This document shows positions 1-6,332 of a DNA stretch of 10,287 bases, one piece after another. Made by a program: the position numbers and the translations under genes. This DNA is from CAMEON01 sp045577755 (GTDB lineage Bacteria; Bacillota; Clostridia; Oscillospirales; CAG-272), in the NCBI GenBank assembly GCA_045577755.1, contig JAZNJA010000173.1, positions 1-10,287 of the forward strand, read 5' to 3'. The notes under the pieces are model-generated. The model made no database searches. It saw only the letters and a program-made list of their open reading frames with translations, and was not told the origin of the DNA. The first letter of the stretch is position 1. Each line of letters begins with the position of its first letter.

Positions 1-133
1 CATATCGAGTCCCGAAGGGACATATCGACTCAGAGCTTCTGTCGATATACACCCTTCGGGTGTTCGATATGCCTCCGGCATAGGCCTTCGGCTCGATATT
101 CCGCTTTCGCGGCTCGATATGCGCCTTTGGCGC
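1..133. repeat. Array of unlike mini-hairpins separated by TCGATAT
   Basis: Six copies of the heptamer TCGATAT or its complement are visible: ATATCGA at 2-8 and 22-28, and TCGATAT at 42-48, 64-70, 93-99 and 114-120. Almost every interval is a short palindrome of its own sequence: TCCC-GAAG-GGGA-like at 10-20, CAGA-GCT-TCTG at 31-41, ACACCC-TTC-GGGTGT at 49-63, GCC-TCC-GGC at 71-79, AGGCC-TTC-GGCT near 82-93, CCGC-TTTC-GCGG at 101-112 and GCGCC-TTT-GGCGC at 121-133. Spacing between heptamers is about 20-29 nt. The two orientations of the heptamer face each other around 22-48 and can form a longer stem. The array may continue to the left of the window. It lies between genes and no ORF is needed to explain it. 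Similar GATAT-plus-hairpin strings occur in Clostridia (from memory); function is unknown. Confidence 0.8.
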
Positions 134-140
134 AAGAACT

Positions 141-162
141 CCCCGACAAACCCAAATTTGAA
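141..162 (+). repeat. Shared leader motif, copy 1
   Basis: The core CAAACCCAAATTTGAA at 147-162 is identical to 7536-7551. Extending left to 141 gives 22 nt with a single mismatch at position 146. It ends 23 nt before the ATG at 186, against 22 nt for the other copy. It contains the small palindrome CAAATTTG. No convincing sigma-A promoter is seen nearby, so this may be a promoter, a protein-binding site or a 5' leader element. That role is an inference. Confidence 0.7.
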
Positions 163-185
163 ATCCCCGCTGAAAGGAGTTATCC

Positions 186-578
186 ATGAATCATCCCGTA
201 ACCCTTGACGAGATCCGTTCCTTCGTGCAAGCTCATACGCTGACCAAGCTTTGCGGTAGACTGGATACTCTCTCTGACCTCTTGGTGGATGACCCCGCTA
301 CTTTTCTTGAACTGGTATGCAAGAGCGAATACTACGTTGATAACGTGATCTGGTGGGAGCACGCTCTCATAGAAACGGGGTCGACCCTGGGGCTTGGCGG
401 TCCTCGAGATCCCCATGATCCCTCGCACTTTTACTCAGAGACCTATCTGGACGACAAATTCTCCCCCGATACCACCCTCGACGAATACCTCCGTTACATG
501 ACCTCTGTCCGCGAAGCCCACCCGCATCTTGCCTTGCATCCCGGGTTCGGGCTGGCTCCCCGCAACGAAAAACAGTAG
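186..578 (+). CDS. Hypothetical protein, 130 aa
   Basis: A small soluble, acidic protein of no family I can name. ATG at 186 is preceded by a strong AAAGGAG (173-179) with a 6-nt spacer, so the start is well supported. Visible features are an aromatic patch YYVDNVIWWEH (residues 49-59), a glycine/proline turn GLGGPRDP (69-76), and a likely amphipathic helix at DEYLRYMTSVRE (99-110). There is no signal peptide or membrane segment. Only 14 nt separate its stop from the cysteine desulfurase start, and the downstream gene has a weak ribosome binding site. Co-transcription and perhaps translational coupling are therefore likely. Base composition seems somewhat less GC-rich than the neighbours by eye. 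The strong RBS and tight spacing argue that it is a real gene; its function is unknown. Confidence 0.8.
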   Translation: MNHPVTLDEIRSFVQAHTLTKLCGRLDTLSDLLVDDPATFLELVCKSEYYVDNVIWWEHALIETGSTLGLGGPRDPHDPSHFYSETYLDDKFSPDTTLDEYLRYMTSVREAHPHLALHPGFGLAPRNEKQ

Positions 579-592
579 AATCGAGAACCATC

Positions 593-1762
593 ATGTCATC
601 AACCATCTACCTCGATAACTCCGCCACCACCCCCCTCTGCCCCGAGGCCATTTCCGCCATGACCGAGGCCATGACCCACTTCGGCAATCCCTCCTCCCTC
701 CACGGCGTGGGACAGGAGGCCCATACTCTACTCAACCGCGCCCGCGCACAGGTGGGGGCGGCGCTCGGCGTGAAGGCGGTGAAGCCCAACGAGCTGATCT
801 TCACCTCCTGCGGCACCGAGGCCTCGGCCCTGGCCATCTACGGCACCGTCTACGCCAAGCCTCGCCGCTTCGGTAAACGCGTCATCACCACCGACTGCGA
901 ACACCCCTCGGTGGAGGAAGCCATGCGAAAATTGGAGGCTGACGGCCTTGAAGTGGTGCGGATTCCCACAAAAAACGGGGTTTTGGATACTGAAGCCGCC
1001 ATTGTTGCTTTGAATGAGCCCACCCTCCTGGTCTCCATGATGATGGTCAACAACGAGACGGGCGCTCACTTCGACGTGGCCCGCGTCTTCGCCGCCGCCA
1101 AGGCAAAGGACAGCCGTACCGTTACCCATTGCGACGCGGTCCAGGGCTTTCTGAAGGTCCCCTTCACCCCCGCGGGAGTCCACGCCGACCTGGTCACGGT
1201 CAGTGCCCATAAGATCCACGGCCCCAAGGGCGTGGGGGCGCTCTACGTCCACCCCGACGTCATCAAGACCAAGCGCATCACCGCCTACCTCACGGGCGGC
1301 GGACAGGAGAGCGGATTGCGCTCGGGCACCGAAAACACCATCGGTATTTGCGGCTTCGGCGCGGCGGCGCAGGCAGGCTTTGCCACCAGAGCGGCCGACC
1401 ACGCCAAGATGACCGCCCTCCGCGACCGTCTGGAAGGGAAGCTTTGCGACATGGGGGTGCAGATGAACATCCCCGCGGGGAGCCGCGCCCCCCATATCCT
1501 CAATCTTACCCTCCCCTCCATCAAGTCCCAGACCATGCTCAACTACCTCTCGGCCCAGGGCATCTGCATCTCCAGCGGCTCGGCCTGCTCCTCCCATTCG
1601 GTGAAGATCAGCCCCTCCCTGGCCGCCTTCGGGCTTACCGCCCATGAGGCGGACTGCTCCCTCCGCGTCAGCCTCTCGGCACAGAACACCGAGGAGGAGG
1701 TGGACGCTTTGTGCGAGGCTTTGGGGAAGGGCATCGAGGGCCTGGTGAGGATCCGCAAATGA
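593..1762 (+). CDS. nifS: Cysteine desulfurase (NifS/IscS family)
   Basis: A PLP-dependent class V aminotransferase-fold enzyme that takes sulfur from L-cysteine as an enzyme persulfide, giving alanine, for Fe-S cluster or thio-cofactor and tRNA thiolation. At 389 aa it is full length. It begins with the family signature YLDNSATTP (6-14). It has EHPS with His104, the cofactor pocket HCDAVQ (Asp181, Gln184), the Schiff-base lysine in SAHKIHGPKG (Lys207), GLRSGTEN (Arg243) and the persulfide loop SSGSACSS (Cys332). These positions closely match Lys206, His104, Asp180 and Cys328 of E. coli IscS. The RBS before ATG 593 is poor (only GAG at 583-585), which suggests coupling to the gene 14 nt upstream. 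No iscU, iscR or thiI follows; a terminator starts 46 nt after the stop, so the sulfur acceptor is encoded elsewhere. The exact subfamily (IscS-like or the NifS partner of ThiI) cannot be fixed from this alone. Confidence 0.95.
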   Translation: MSSTIYLDNSATTPLCPEAISAMTEAMTHFGNPSSLHGVGQEAHTLLNRARAQVGAALGVKAVKPNELIFTSCGTEASALAIYGTVYAKPRRFGKRVITTDCEHPSVEEAMRKLEADGLEVVRIPTKNGVLDTEAAIVALNEPTLLVSMMMVNNETGAHFDVARVFAAAKAKDSRTVTHCDAVQGFLKVPFTPAGVHADLVTVSAHKIHGPKGVGALYVHPDVIKTKRITAYLTGGGQESGLRSGTENTIGICGFGAAAQAGFATRAADHAKMTALRDRLEGKLCDMGVQMNIPAGSRAPHILNLTLPSIKSQTMLNYLSAQGICISSGSACSSHSVKISPSLAAFGLTAHEADCSLRVSLSAQNTEEEVDALCEALGKGIEGLVRIRK

Positions 1763-1807
1763 GCAGGGAAGCAGAGCGCATCCAAAAACTGATCGGATAA
1801 TCAAAAC

Positions 1808-1837
1808 AACCCGAAGGGACCCACATCCCTTCGGGTT
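1808..1837. terminator. Bidirectional intrinsic terminator between nifS and the ygjP-like gene
   Basis: A perfect 11-bp stem, AACCCGAAGGG (1808-1818) with CCCTTCGGGTT (1827-1837), encloses an 8-nt loop. On the plus strand it is followed by ATTTCTATT, and on the minus strand by GTTTTGATT. The tracts are moderate, but it sits exactly between two convergent genes, so it probably ends both transcripts. Confidence 0.75.
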
Positions 1838-1845
1838 ATTTCTAT

Positions 1846-2568
1846 TCAATTCTTCCCCATCCTCTCCCTTGCCTCCCAATCCGGCAACACCCTTGCCACC
1901 TCCCGCCAGAACCGCTCCGAGTGGTTCGCCTCCAGAAAGTGGCACAGCTCATGCACCACCACGTACTCAATAAAGGCCACGGGATACTCGCAAAGCCGCG
2001 AGGAAAAATTCAGATACCCCTTGTCCGCCGAGCAGCTGCCGTGCCGGGTCTTCATGACCTTGACCCGAATGGCCTTGGGGTAGGGCACGCCGCGGGCGGC
2101 GAAGAGGGGGTAGTACCGATCCACCAGAGCCGTCACCAGCTTGCGGGTCTCGGCGATCTCAAAGGTCTCGATGGCGGCGGCCCGCATCTCGGGGTCGTAG
2201 GGGTCGAACAGGAAGACGCTCAGACGGCGGTTCACCATGTCGGCCTCCACGCGGGCGGGGAGCTCGGAGCGCCAGACCACCTCCAGCTTGCCCCCCAGGT
2301 AGGGCAGGGAATCATCCACCGTTTCCGCTGTGGGGTGTGCCTCCGCCCGCTTTTCCATGCGGGACAGAGCGGCCAGCACCCACTCCTCGTGGCCGCGGAG
2401 AAAGGCCTCGGCCTCGGCCACCGTGGCGCGCTTGGGGATGGAGAGATGCACCGTCCCGTCGCGGCGCACGCGGAGATTCATGTTCTTTACCGCCTTGCGC
2501 TCCAGCTCAAAGGTCAGAGTGCGGCGGGACGTGGGGAGGGTGATGGCGCGGACCTGAACGGGGGACAT
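1846..2568 (-). CDS. YgjP-type zinc metallopeptidase (M48-like, DUF45)
   Basis: A predicted cytoplasmic zinc-dependent peptidase of the YgjP/WLM-related family, 240 aa from the chosen start. The active-site block HELCHFLEANHSERFW lies near the C terminus: HExxH is His206-Glu207-xx-His210, and His216 is the likely third zinc ligand. Upstream are the family-typical stretches KTRHGSCS (173-180) and GYLNFSSRL (184-192). The N-terminal half is rich in beta-strand and charge (RRTLTFELERKAVKNMNLRVRRDG). A longer in-frame reading reaches 2646, but the ATG at 2568 has AAAGGAG 9 nt upstream and a sigma-A promoter at 2600-2628, so the extra 26 residues would lie across the promoter and are rejected. It converges on nifS and is divergent from cls. 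Substrate is unknown for most of this family. Confidence 0.9.
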   Translation of the reverse strand: MSPVQVRAITLPTSRRTLTFELERKAVKNMNLRVRRDGTVHLSIPKRATVAEAEAFLRGHEEWVLAALSRMEKRAEAHPTAETVDDSLPYLGGKLEVVWRSELPARVEADMVNRRLSVFLFDPYDPEMRAAAIETFEIAETRKLVTALVDRYYPLFAARGVPYPKAIRVKVMKTRHGSCSADKGYLNFSSRLCEYPVAFIEYVVVHELCHFLEANHSERFWREVARVLPDWEARERMGKN

Positions 2569-2599
2569 AGAAAAACGCTCCTTTCGGGGGAATAGAAAT

Positions 2600-2628
2600 A
2601 GTGTAACACGGCGCACGGAAAAAGTCAA
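2600..2628 (-). promoter_or_regulatory. Sigma-A promoter of the ygjP-like gene
   Basis: Read on the minus strand, TTGACT (2628-2623) and TACACT (2605-2600) are separated by exactly 17 nt. Transcription would start near 2593, about 25 nt before the ATG at 2568. This supports the short start of that gene. Confidence 0.85.
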
Positions 2629-2660
2629 GAGGAAAAAGAGCAGCACGGCGTGAAATGTTC

Positions 2661-2689
2661 ATATCCTATTCATAAGAAAAGGATATAAT
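2661..2689 (+). promoter_or_regulatory. cls promoter overlapped by a 26-bp operator-like palindrome
   Basis: A perfect -10 hexamer TATAAT is at 2684-2689, but no TTGACA-like -35 exists at the right distance. Instead the -35 to -10 region is an inverted repeat: ATATCCTATTC (2661-2671), spacer ATAA, GAAAAGGATAT (2676-2686), pairing at 10 of 11 positions. A dimeric regulator bound there would block or replace RNA polymerase contacts. That the site is regulatory is an inference from position and symmetry. Confidence 0.7.
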
Positions 2690-2732
2690 AGTATGTGTAA
2701 ACCCGTGACTCATTCGGAAAGGAGGCCACTCC

Positions 2733-4283
2733 GTGAAACTGCTCCGTAAGCTGTTTTCCCGCATCGTGCTGGTCAGCCTCGGCATCGCCGTCCAGCTCGC
2801 CTGGTTGTTTCTGATCGTTTTCTACCTGTCTTCCTACTATCTGCCCATCGCGTTTTTCTTCAGCCTGATCAGCCTGGCCGCGGTGGTCTACATCATCAAC
2901 CGTCCCGGTAACCCCCAGGTCAAAATGGCCTGGATCGTGCCCATCCTGGTCTTTCCCCTCTTCGGCGGGATCATTTTCTTCATATCGGGCGGCAAACGCC
3001 CCAAAAAGAAGCTGCGCCGCGCCCTGGAGGAGAGCGAGGAGCTGGTCAGCGAATACCGCGTGAGGGGACTTCAGCTCACCTCGGCGGAGGAAAGCGCCGC
3101 GTCCACCCCGCGTGCCGACCGCTATCTGGAGGGCCAGTGCCATTACCTGGTCAGTAACGGCTTTCCGGTCTTTGACAATACCGATGCCACCTACTATTCC
3201 GACTGCCGTGCGGGCTGGGAGCGCCTTCTCTCCGATCTGGAGACCGCCGAGCGCTTCATTTTCATGGAATATTTCATAGTCCGCCCGGGAGTCATGTGGG
3301 ACGCGGTGCTGGAGATCCTTAAGCGAAAGGCCGCCGCGGGGGTGGAGGTACGCCTCATCTACGACGACGTGGGAAGCATCTCCTACGTCCCGCGGGACTA
3401 CCACAAGCAGCTGGAGGCCATGGGCATCCACTGCATTGCCTTTAATCCCTACCGCCCCATCTACGCCGTGGTCATGAACCATCGCGACCACCGTAAGATC
3501 ACGGTGATCGATGGAAACCTGGGCTATACGGGCGGCGTGAATTTCGCGGACGAATACATCGGAGAAGAGGAGCGCTTCGGGGAATGGCGGGACAATATCC
3601 TTCGCCTGGAGGGAGAGGGCGTGCGGAGCATGACCCTGCTGTTTTTGCAGATGTGGAACGCCAACCGCCCCACCGACGGGAAGGAAAAGATCGCCGCCTT
3701 TATGCCCGACCCGGTCCGCTCAGCGGCGGTCCGATGCCCGGGTTGGGTCCAGCCCTACGGCGACTCTCCCGTGGACAGCGAGATCCTGGCCGAGAACGTC
3801 TACCTCAACGTCATCAACCAGGCCGTGGACTACGTCTACATCTACTCTCCCTACGTGGTCATCGACTATGAAATGACCCGTGCCCTGTCCCTGGCGGCCC
3901 GTCGCGGGGTAGACGTCCGCCTGGTGGTGCCCGCCATCCCCGACAAGAAAACGGTCTACCACCTGACCAAGTCCTATTTTCCCGAGCTTCTGGAGAACGG
4001 GGTCAAGGTCTACCGCTTCACCCCGGGCTTCGTCCATTCCAAGGTCTTCCTCGCCGATGACCGCCAGGCGGTGGTGGGCTCCATCAATCTGGACTACCGC
4101 TCCTTGACCCTGCATTTCGAGAACGCCTGTATGTTCATCGATCACCCCGTGATCCCCGCGGTCAAGGCGGATTTCGAGGAGATCCTCCCCCGCTGTCAGC
4201 CCGTAGCCCCCAAGGAGCGGCGGTTCAATATGCTCTACGAGCTCTACCTGGGCCTGCTCCGCCTCTTCGCCCCCCTGCTGTGA
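2733..4283 (+). CDS. cls: Cardiolipin synthase, phospholipase D family
   Basis: A membrane enzyme that condenses two phosphatidylglycerol molecules into cardiolipin and glycerol. The GTG start at 2733 has an excellent AAAGGAGG (2718-2725) with a 7-nt spacer. At 516 aa it has the usual size for bacterial Cls. The N terminus carries hydrophobic segments at about residues 11-31, 35-56 and 66-86 (two of them in the PLDc_N anchor region), then a basic stretch KRPKKKLRR (88-96). Two catalytic HxK(x)4D motifs follow: HRKITVID (His253, Lys255, Asp260) within a block ending in YTGGVN, and HSKVFLAD (His435, Lys437, Asp442) followed by VGSINLDYRS. Both are intact, so the enzyme should be active. It is monocistronic, between its own promoter and a strong terminator. 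The palindrome across its promoter suggests specific control, perhaps by envelope stress. Confidence 0.95.
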   Translation: MKLLRKLFSRIVLVSLGIAVQLAWLFLIVFYLSSYYLPIAFFFSLISLAAVVYIINRPGNPQVKMAWIVPILVFPLFGGIIFFISGGKRPKKKLRRALEESEELVSEYRVRGLQLTSAEESAASTPRADRYLEGQCHYLVSNGFPVFDNTDATYYSDCRAGWERLLSDLETAERFIFMEYFIVRPGVMWDAVLEILKRKAAAGVEVRLIYDDVGSISYVPRDYHKQLEAMGIHCIAFNPYRPIYAVVMNHRDHRKITVIDGNLGYTGGVNFADEYIGEEERFGEWRDNILRLEGEGVRSMTLLFLQMWNANRPTDGKEKIAAFMPDPVRSAAVRCPGWVQPYGDSPVDSEILAENVYLNVINQAVDYVYIYSPYVVIDYEMTRALSLAARRGVDVRLVVPAIPDKKTVYHLTKSYFPELLENGVKVYRFTPGFVHSKVFLADDRQAVVGSINLDYRSLTLHFENACMFIDHPVIPAVKADFEEILPRCQPVAPKERRFNMLYELYLGLLRLFAPLL

Positions 4284-4306
4284 GAGGCGGCACCGTCCCG
4301 ACGAAG

Positions 4307-4346
4307 AAAAGGATCCCAACCCCACCGAGGGGCTGAGATCCTTTTT
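4307..4346. terminator. Strong bidirectional terminator between cls and the XRE gene
   Basis: AAAAGGATC (4307-4315) pairs with GATCCTTTT (4337-4345), with a second stem CCCC/GGGG inside the loop. The plus strand ends in TTTTT (4342-4346), and the minus strand likewise reads GATCCTTTTC. It lies 24 nt after the cls stop and 22 nt from the end of the opposing gene. Confidence 0.9.
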
Positions 4347-4367
4347 GGTTCGGGCGGACGGTGGACA

Positions 4368-5057
4368 TCACCGGCGGGAGCGCCCGCGGCGAACACTCCT
4401 GACGATCACGTCCACCGTCACGCCGACGCAGAAGGCGGTGTAGAAGACCCACAGGACGGTGAACAGGAGAGTCCAGCTCACAGGGAGGAGGGAGCTCCCC
4501 GAAAAGGAGAACAGGAAGATGAACTTCCCCGCTATGATGAGCGGAGAGCAGGTCCAGAACAGCCACACCGTCCACATGACGATGAACAGAGGCTTCCAAC
4601 GAACCAGGAACAGCTCCATACCGATCACGATGCAGATGCCCGCCGGGATCCAGAGGGCGGCGGAGGGGATGCGGAACAGAATAAACAGGATGGCGACCTG
4701 AATGAGGGCAATTCCCAGAATGAAGAGCGCCCATCCCGCGAAGCGGACGCCGGAAACTGTCTTGGCGGACAGGGCGTCGGGCGCAGGCTCTGTTCGAGGG
4801 GGAGACGGGGCTTGCTCCATTGGCGGGGGCGGTGCGGTCTCCGCGGCTTCGACGGTCTCCCTTTCGGGACGGATGAGGTAGTCGGCGGTGACCCCGAAGA
4901 GATCGCAGAGCCTGCAGAGGTAGTCCAGATCGGGGGTGGAGGTGTCCAGCTCCCACTTGGAAATGGTCTGGCGGGTAACGCCCACCGCCTCCGACAGCTC
5001 CTCCTGGGTCATGCCTCGGGCTTTTCGTAGGTTGGTGAGCTTTTGACCTAAGGTCAT
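4368..5057 (-). CDS. Membrane-anchored XRE-family transcriptional regulator
   Basis: A 229-aa protein with an N-terminal Cro/CI-type helix-turn-helix (about residues 4-62). It has the typical MTQEELSEAVGVTRQTISKWE (16-36) and a family-typical end FGVTADYLIRPE. A Pro/Glu/Ala-rich linker follows (about 69-95). The C-terminal half is strongly hydrophobic, with likely membrane segments at about 104-130, 134-153, 156-176 and 193-218, and a basic tail RSVRRGRSRR. The ATG at 5057 has AAAGGAG with a 7-nt spacer; an upstream in-frame ATG at 5090 overlaps the -10 box and is rejected. DNA-binding and membrane domains in one chain suggest a one-component regulator sensing the envelope. Its targets are unknown. 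It converges with cls and follows the aldolase-like gene in the same direction, but has its own promoter. Confidence 0.9.
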   Translation of the reverse strand: MTLGQKLTNLRKARGMTQEELSEAVGVTRQTISKWELDTSTPDLDYLCRLCDLFGVTADYLIRPERETVEAAETAPPPPMEQAPSPPRTEPAPDALSAKTVSGVRFAGWALFILGIALIQVAILFILFRIPSAALWIPAGICIVIGMELFLVRWKPLFIVMWTVWLFWTCSPLIIAGKFIFLFSFSGSSLLPVSWTLLFTVLWVFYTAFCVGVTVDVIVRSVRRGRSRR

Positions 5058-5088
5058 AGTGAGACTCCTTTCGCAGCTTGATGGGGTC

Positions 5089-5117
5089 ATTATACCTCTT
5101 TTTCACCCGAAAAACAA
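5089..5117 (-). promoter_or_regulatory. Sigma-A promoter of the XRE-type regulator
   Basis: On the minus strand, TTGTTT (5117-5112) and a perfect TATAAT (5094-5089) are 17 nt apart. The start point would fall near 5082, about 25 nt before the ATG. Separate transcription of the regulator from the upstream aldolase-like gene is therefore likely. Confidence 0.85.
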
Positions 5118-5126
5118 GCGACGGAC

Positions 5127-5153
5127 GCGGGAAATCCCGCAACGAACCGTTGC
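5127..5153 (-). other. Pair of overlapping hairpins after the aldolase-like gene
   Basis: GCAACG-AAC-CGTTGC (5139-5153) and GCGGG-AAAT-CCCGC (5127-5140) share two bases, so only one can fold fully at a time. Read from the minus strand they come just after the aldolase stop. No T-run follows directly; the nearest, TTTTT, lies about 10 nt further on. A weak terminator is possible but not clear. Confidence 0.4.
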
Positions 5154-5168
5154 GTTTGGGGAAAATCC

Positions 5169-6194
5169 TTACAGAATGGCCTCCAGAGTGCGGATATCCT
5201 CCTCGGTCGTCGCCCAGCTGGTGGCGAAGCGCACCACCGTGTGGTCGGGATCGGGCTTCTCCCAGAAGCTCAGCATGCACGCCCGCTCCAGCTCAGCCTT
5301 GCGCTCGTCGGGCAAGGTGATGAAGATCTGGTTGGTGGTGGTCTCCATGAAGAACTCGTAGCCCTTCTCACGGAAAACAGAGCGCATAAGCTCTGCCATC
5401 TCAATGGCGTGACGGCTGATGCTCATATACAGCTCATCGGTAAAGAGGGTATCGAACTGGATCCCCAGAAGCCGCCCCTTGGCCACCAGAGCGCCGTGCT
5501 GCTTGACGATGGACAGGAAATGTCTCGGAGCCTTGCGGCGGGCAAAGACCACCGCCTCCCCGCAAAGCGCGCCCACCTTGGTGCCGCCGATATAGAACAC
5601 GTCGCAGAGGTCACAGAGATCATGGAGGGTCACGTCACTGTCGGGGGCGGCCAGACCGTAACCCAACCGCGCTCCATCCATGAACAGGGGGATCTCATAC
5701 TCGTCGCAGACCCTCCGCAGGGCGGTCAACTCCTCCTTGGTGTATAGCGTGCCGTACTCGGTGGGGTGGGAGATATACACCGCCCCGGGGCGCACCATAT
5801 GCTCGGCATTGTCATCGGCGTGGTAGGTCCGCAGGAAGGCCGTCAGATCCGCGGCGGCCATCTTCCCCCGGCGATGAGGCACCGTCAGCACCTTGTGCCC
5901 CGTGAACTCAATGGCGCCCGCCTCATGGGCGGCGATGTGCCCTGTCTCGGCGGCCACCACACCCTCGTAGGGAAGGAGCAGAGAGTCGATGACCACCTGG
6001 TTGGTCTGGGTCCCCCCCGTGAGGAACCATACGTCGGCCTCGGGACAGGCGCAGGCCGCGCGGATCTTCTCCCGGGCAGACGCGGTGTATTCGTCCGAGC
6101 CGTATCCCGGTTGCTTGATGAGATTGGTCTCCATGAACCGCCGCAGTATGGCGGGATGAGCCCCCTCCACGTAATCGCTGGCGAAAGAAAGCAT
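5169..6194 (-). CDS. ltaE: Low-specificity L-threonine aldolase / beta-eliminating lyase family
   Basis: A PLP-dependent fold-type I enzyme (family PF01212) that probably splits L-threonine or L-allo-threonine to glycine and acetaldehyde. Its 341 aa are close to the 333 of E. coli LtaE. Key features are FASDYVEGAHPAIL at the start, GYGSDEYT (30-37), the ETGHIAAHEAGAIEF block (83-97, with His86 stacking on PLP in this family), FMDGARLG (171-178, Asp173 and Arg176), and the PLP lysine in YIGGTKVGALCGE (Lys206). The C terminus keeps VRFATSW. The ATG at 6194 has GGAGGT 7 nt upstream and a promoter just behind it; the in-frame extension to 6338 would cross that promoter and is rejected. It is divergent from the DUF89 gene. 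A related beta-eliminating lyase with another substrate cannot be excluded. Confidence 0.9.
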   Translation of the reverse strand: MLSFASDYVEGAHPAILRRFMETNLIKQPGYGSDEYTASAREKIRAACACPEADVWFLTGGTQTNQVVIDSLLLPYEGVVAAETGHIAAHEAGAIEFTGHKVLTVPHRRGKMAAADLTAFLRTYHADDNAEHMVRPGAVYISHPTEYGTLYTKEELTALRRVCDEYEIPLFMDGARLGYGLAAPDSDVTLHDLCDLCDVFYIGGTKVGALCGEAVVFARRKAPRHFLSIVKQHGALVAKGRLLGIQFDTLFTDELYMSISRHAIEMAELMRSVFREKGYEFFMETTTNQIFITLPDERKAELERACMLSFWEKPDPDHTVVRFATSWATTEEDIRTLEAIL

Positions 6195-6233
6195 AGCCAA
6201 TACCTCCGTTTTCGGTCGTTTGAAAGTGGTACC

Positions 6234-6262
6234 ATTATACCATAAAAAACCCCGTATGGCAA
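6234..6262 (-). promoter_or_regulatory. Sigma-A promoter of the threonine aldolase-like gene
   Basis: On the minus strand, TTGCCA (6262-6257) and TATAAT (6239-6234) are 17 nt apart, and TG one base before the -10 makes it an extended -10. The palindrome TGGTACCA lies at the expected start point and could be an operator, but it is only 8 bp long. Confidence 0.85.
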
Positions 6263-6332
6263 GGGCTTTTGGGAAGAAACCCGCAGGATCCCGACAAACT
6301 CCCAGCAAAGGAGTGAATTCCCCCGCCTCCTC

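Noticed and set aside
1..133. CRISPR array
   Set aside because: Only a 7-nt unit is constant, intervals vary in length and are themselves palindromic, and no cas gene is present.
728..1945. Long minus-strand reading frame (405 codons) antisense to the desulfurase
   Set aside because: It lies opposite a gene with every catalytic motif intact, is glycine/arginine/histidine-rich as expected of the antisense of GC-rich coding DNA, and crosses a terminator. It has no family motif.
2569..2646. N-terminal extension of the metallopeptidase (26 hydrophobic residues) as a signal peptide
   Set aside because: It would overlap a TTGACT-17-TACACT promoter and ignore an AAAGGAG at the right distance from the ATG at 2568.
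4225..5280. Second long minus-strand frame over the XRE gene (351 codons)
   Set aside because: It is a shadow in another frame of a gene whose helix-turn-helix and membrane segments are clear, and it is rich in Arg, Pro and His.
6290..6330. Small plus-strand gene after the CAAAGGAG at 6305-6312
   Set aside because: No ATG, and no GTG or TTG at a suitable distance leading to an open frame of useful length. The DUF89 promoter occupies the next bases.
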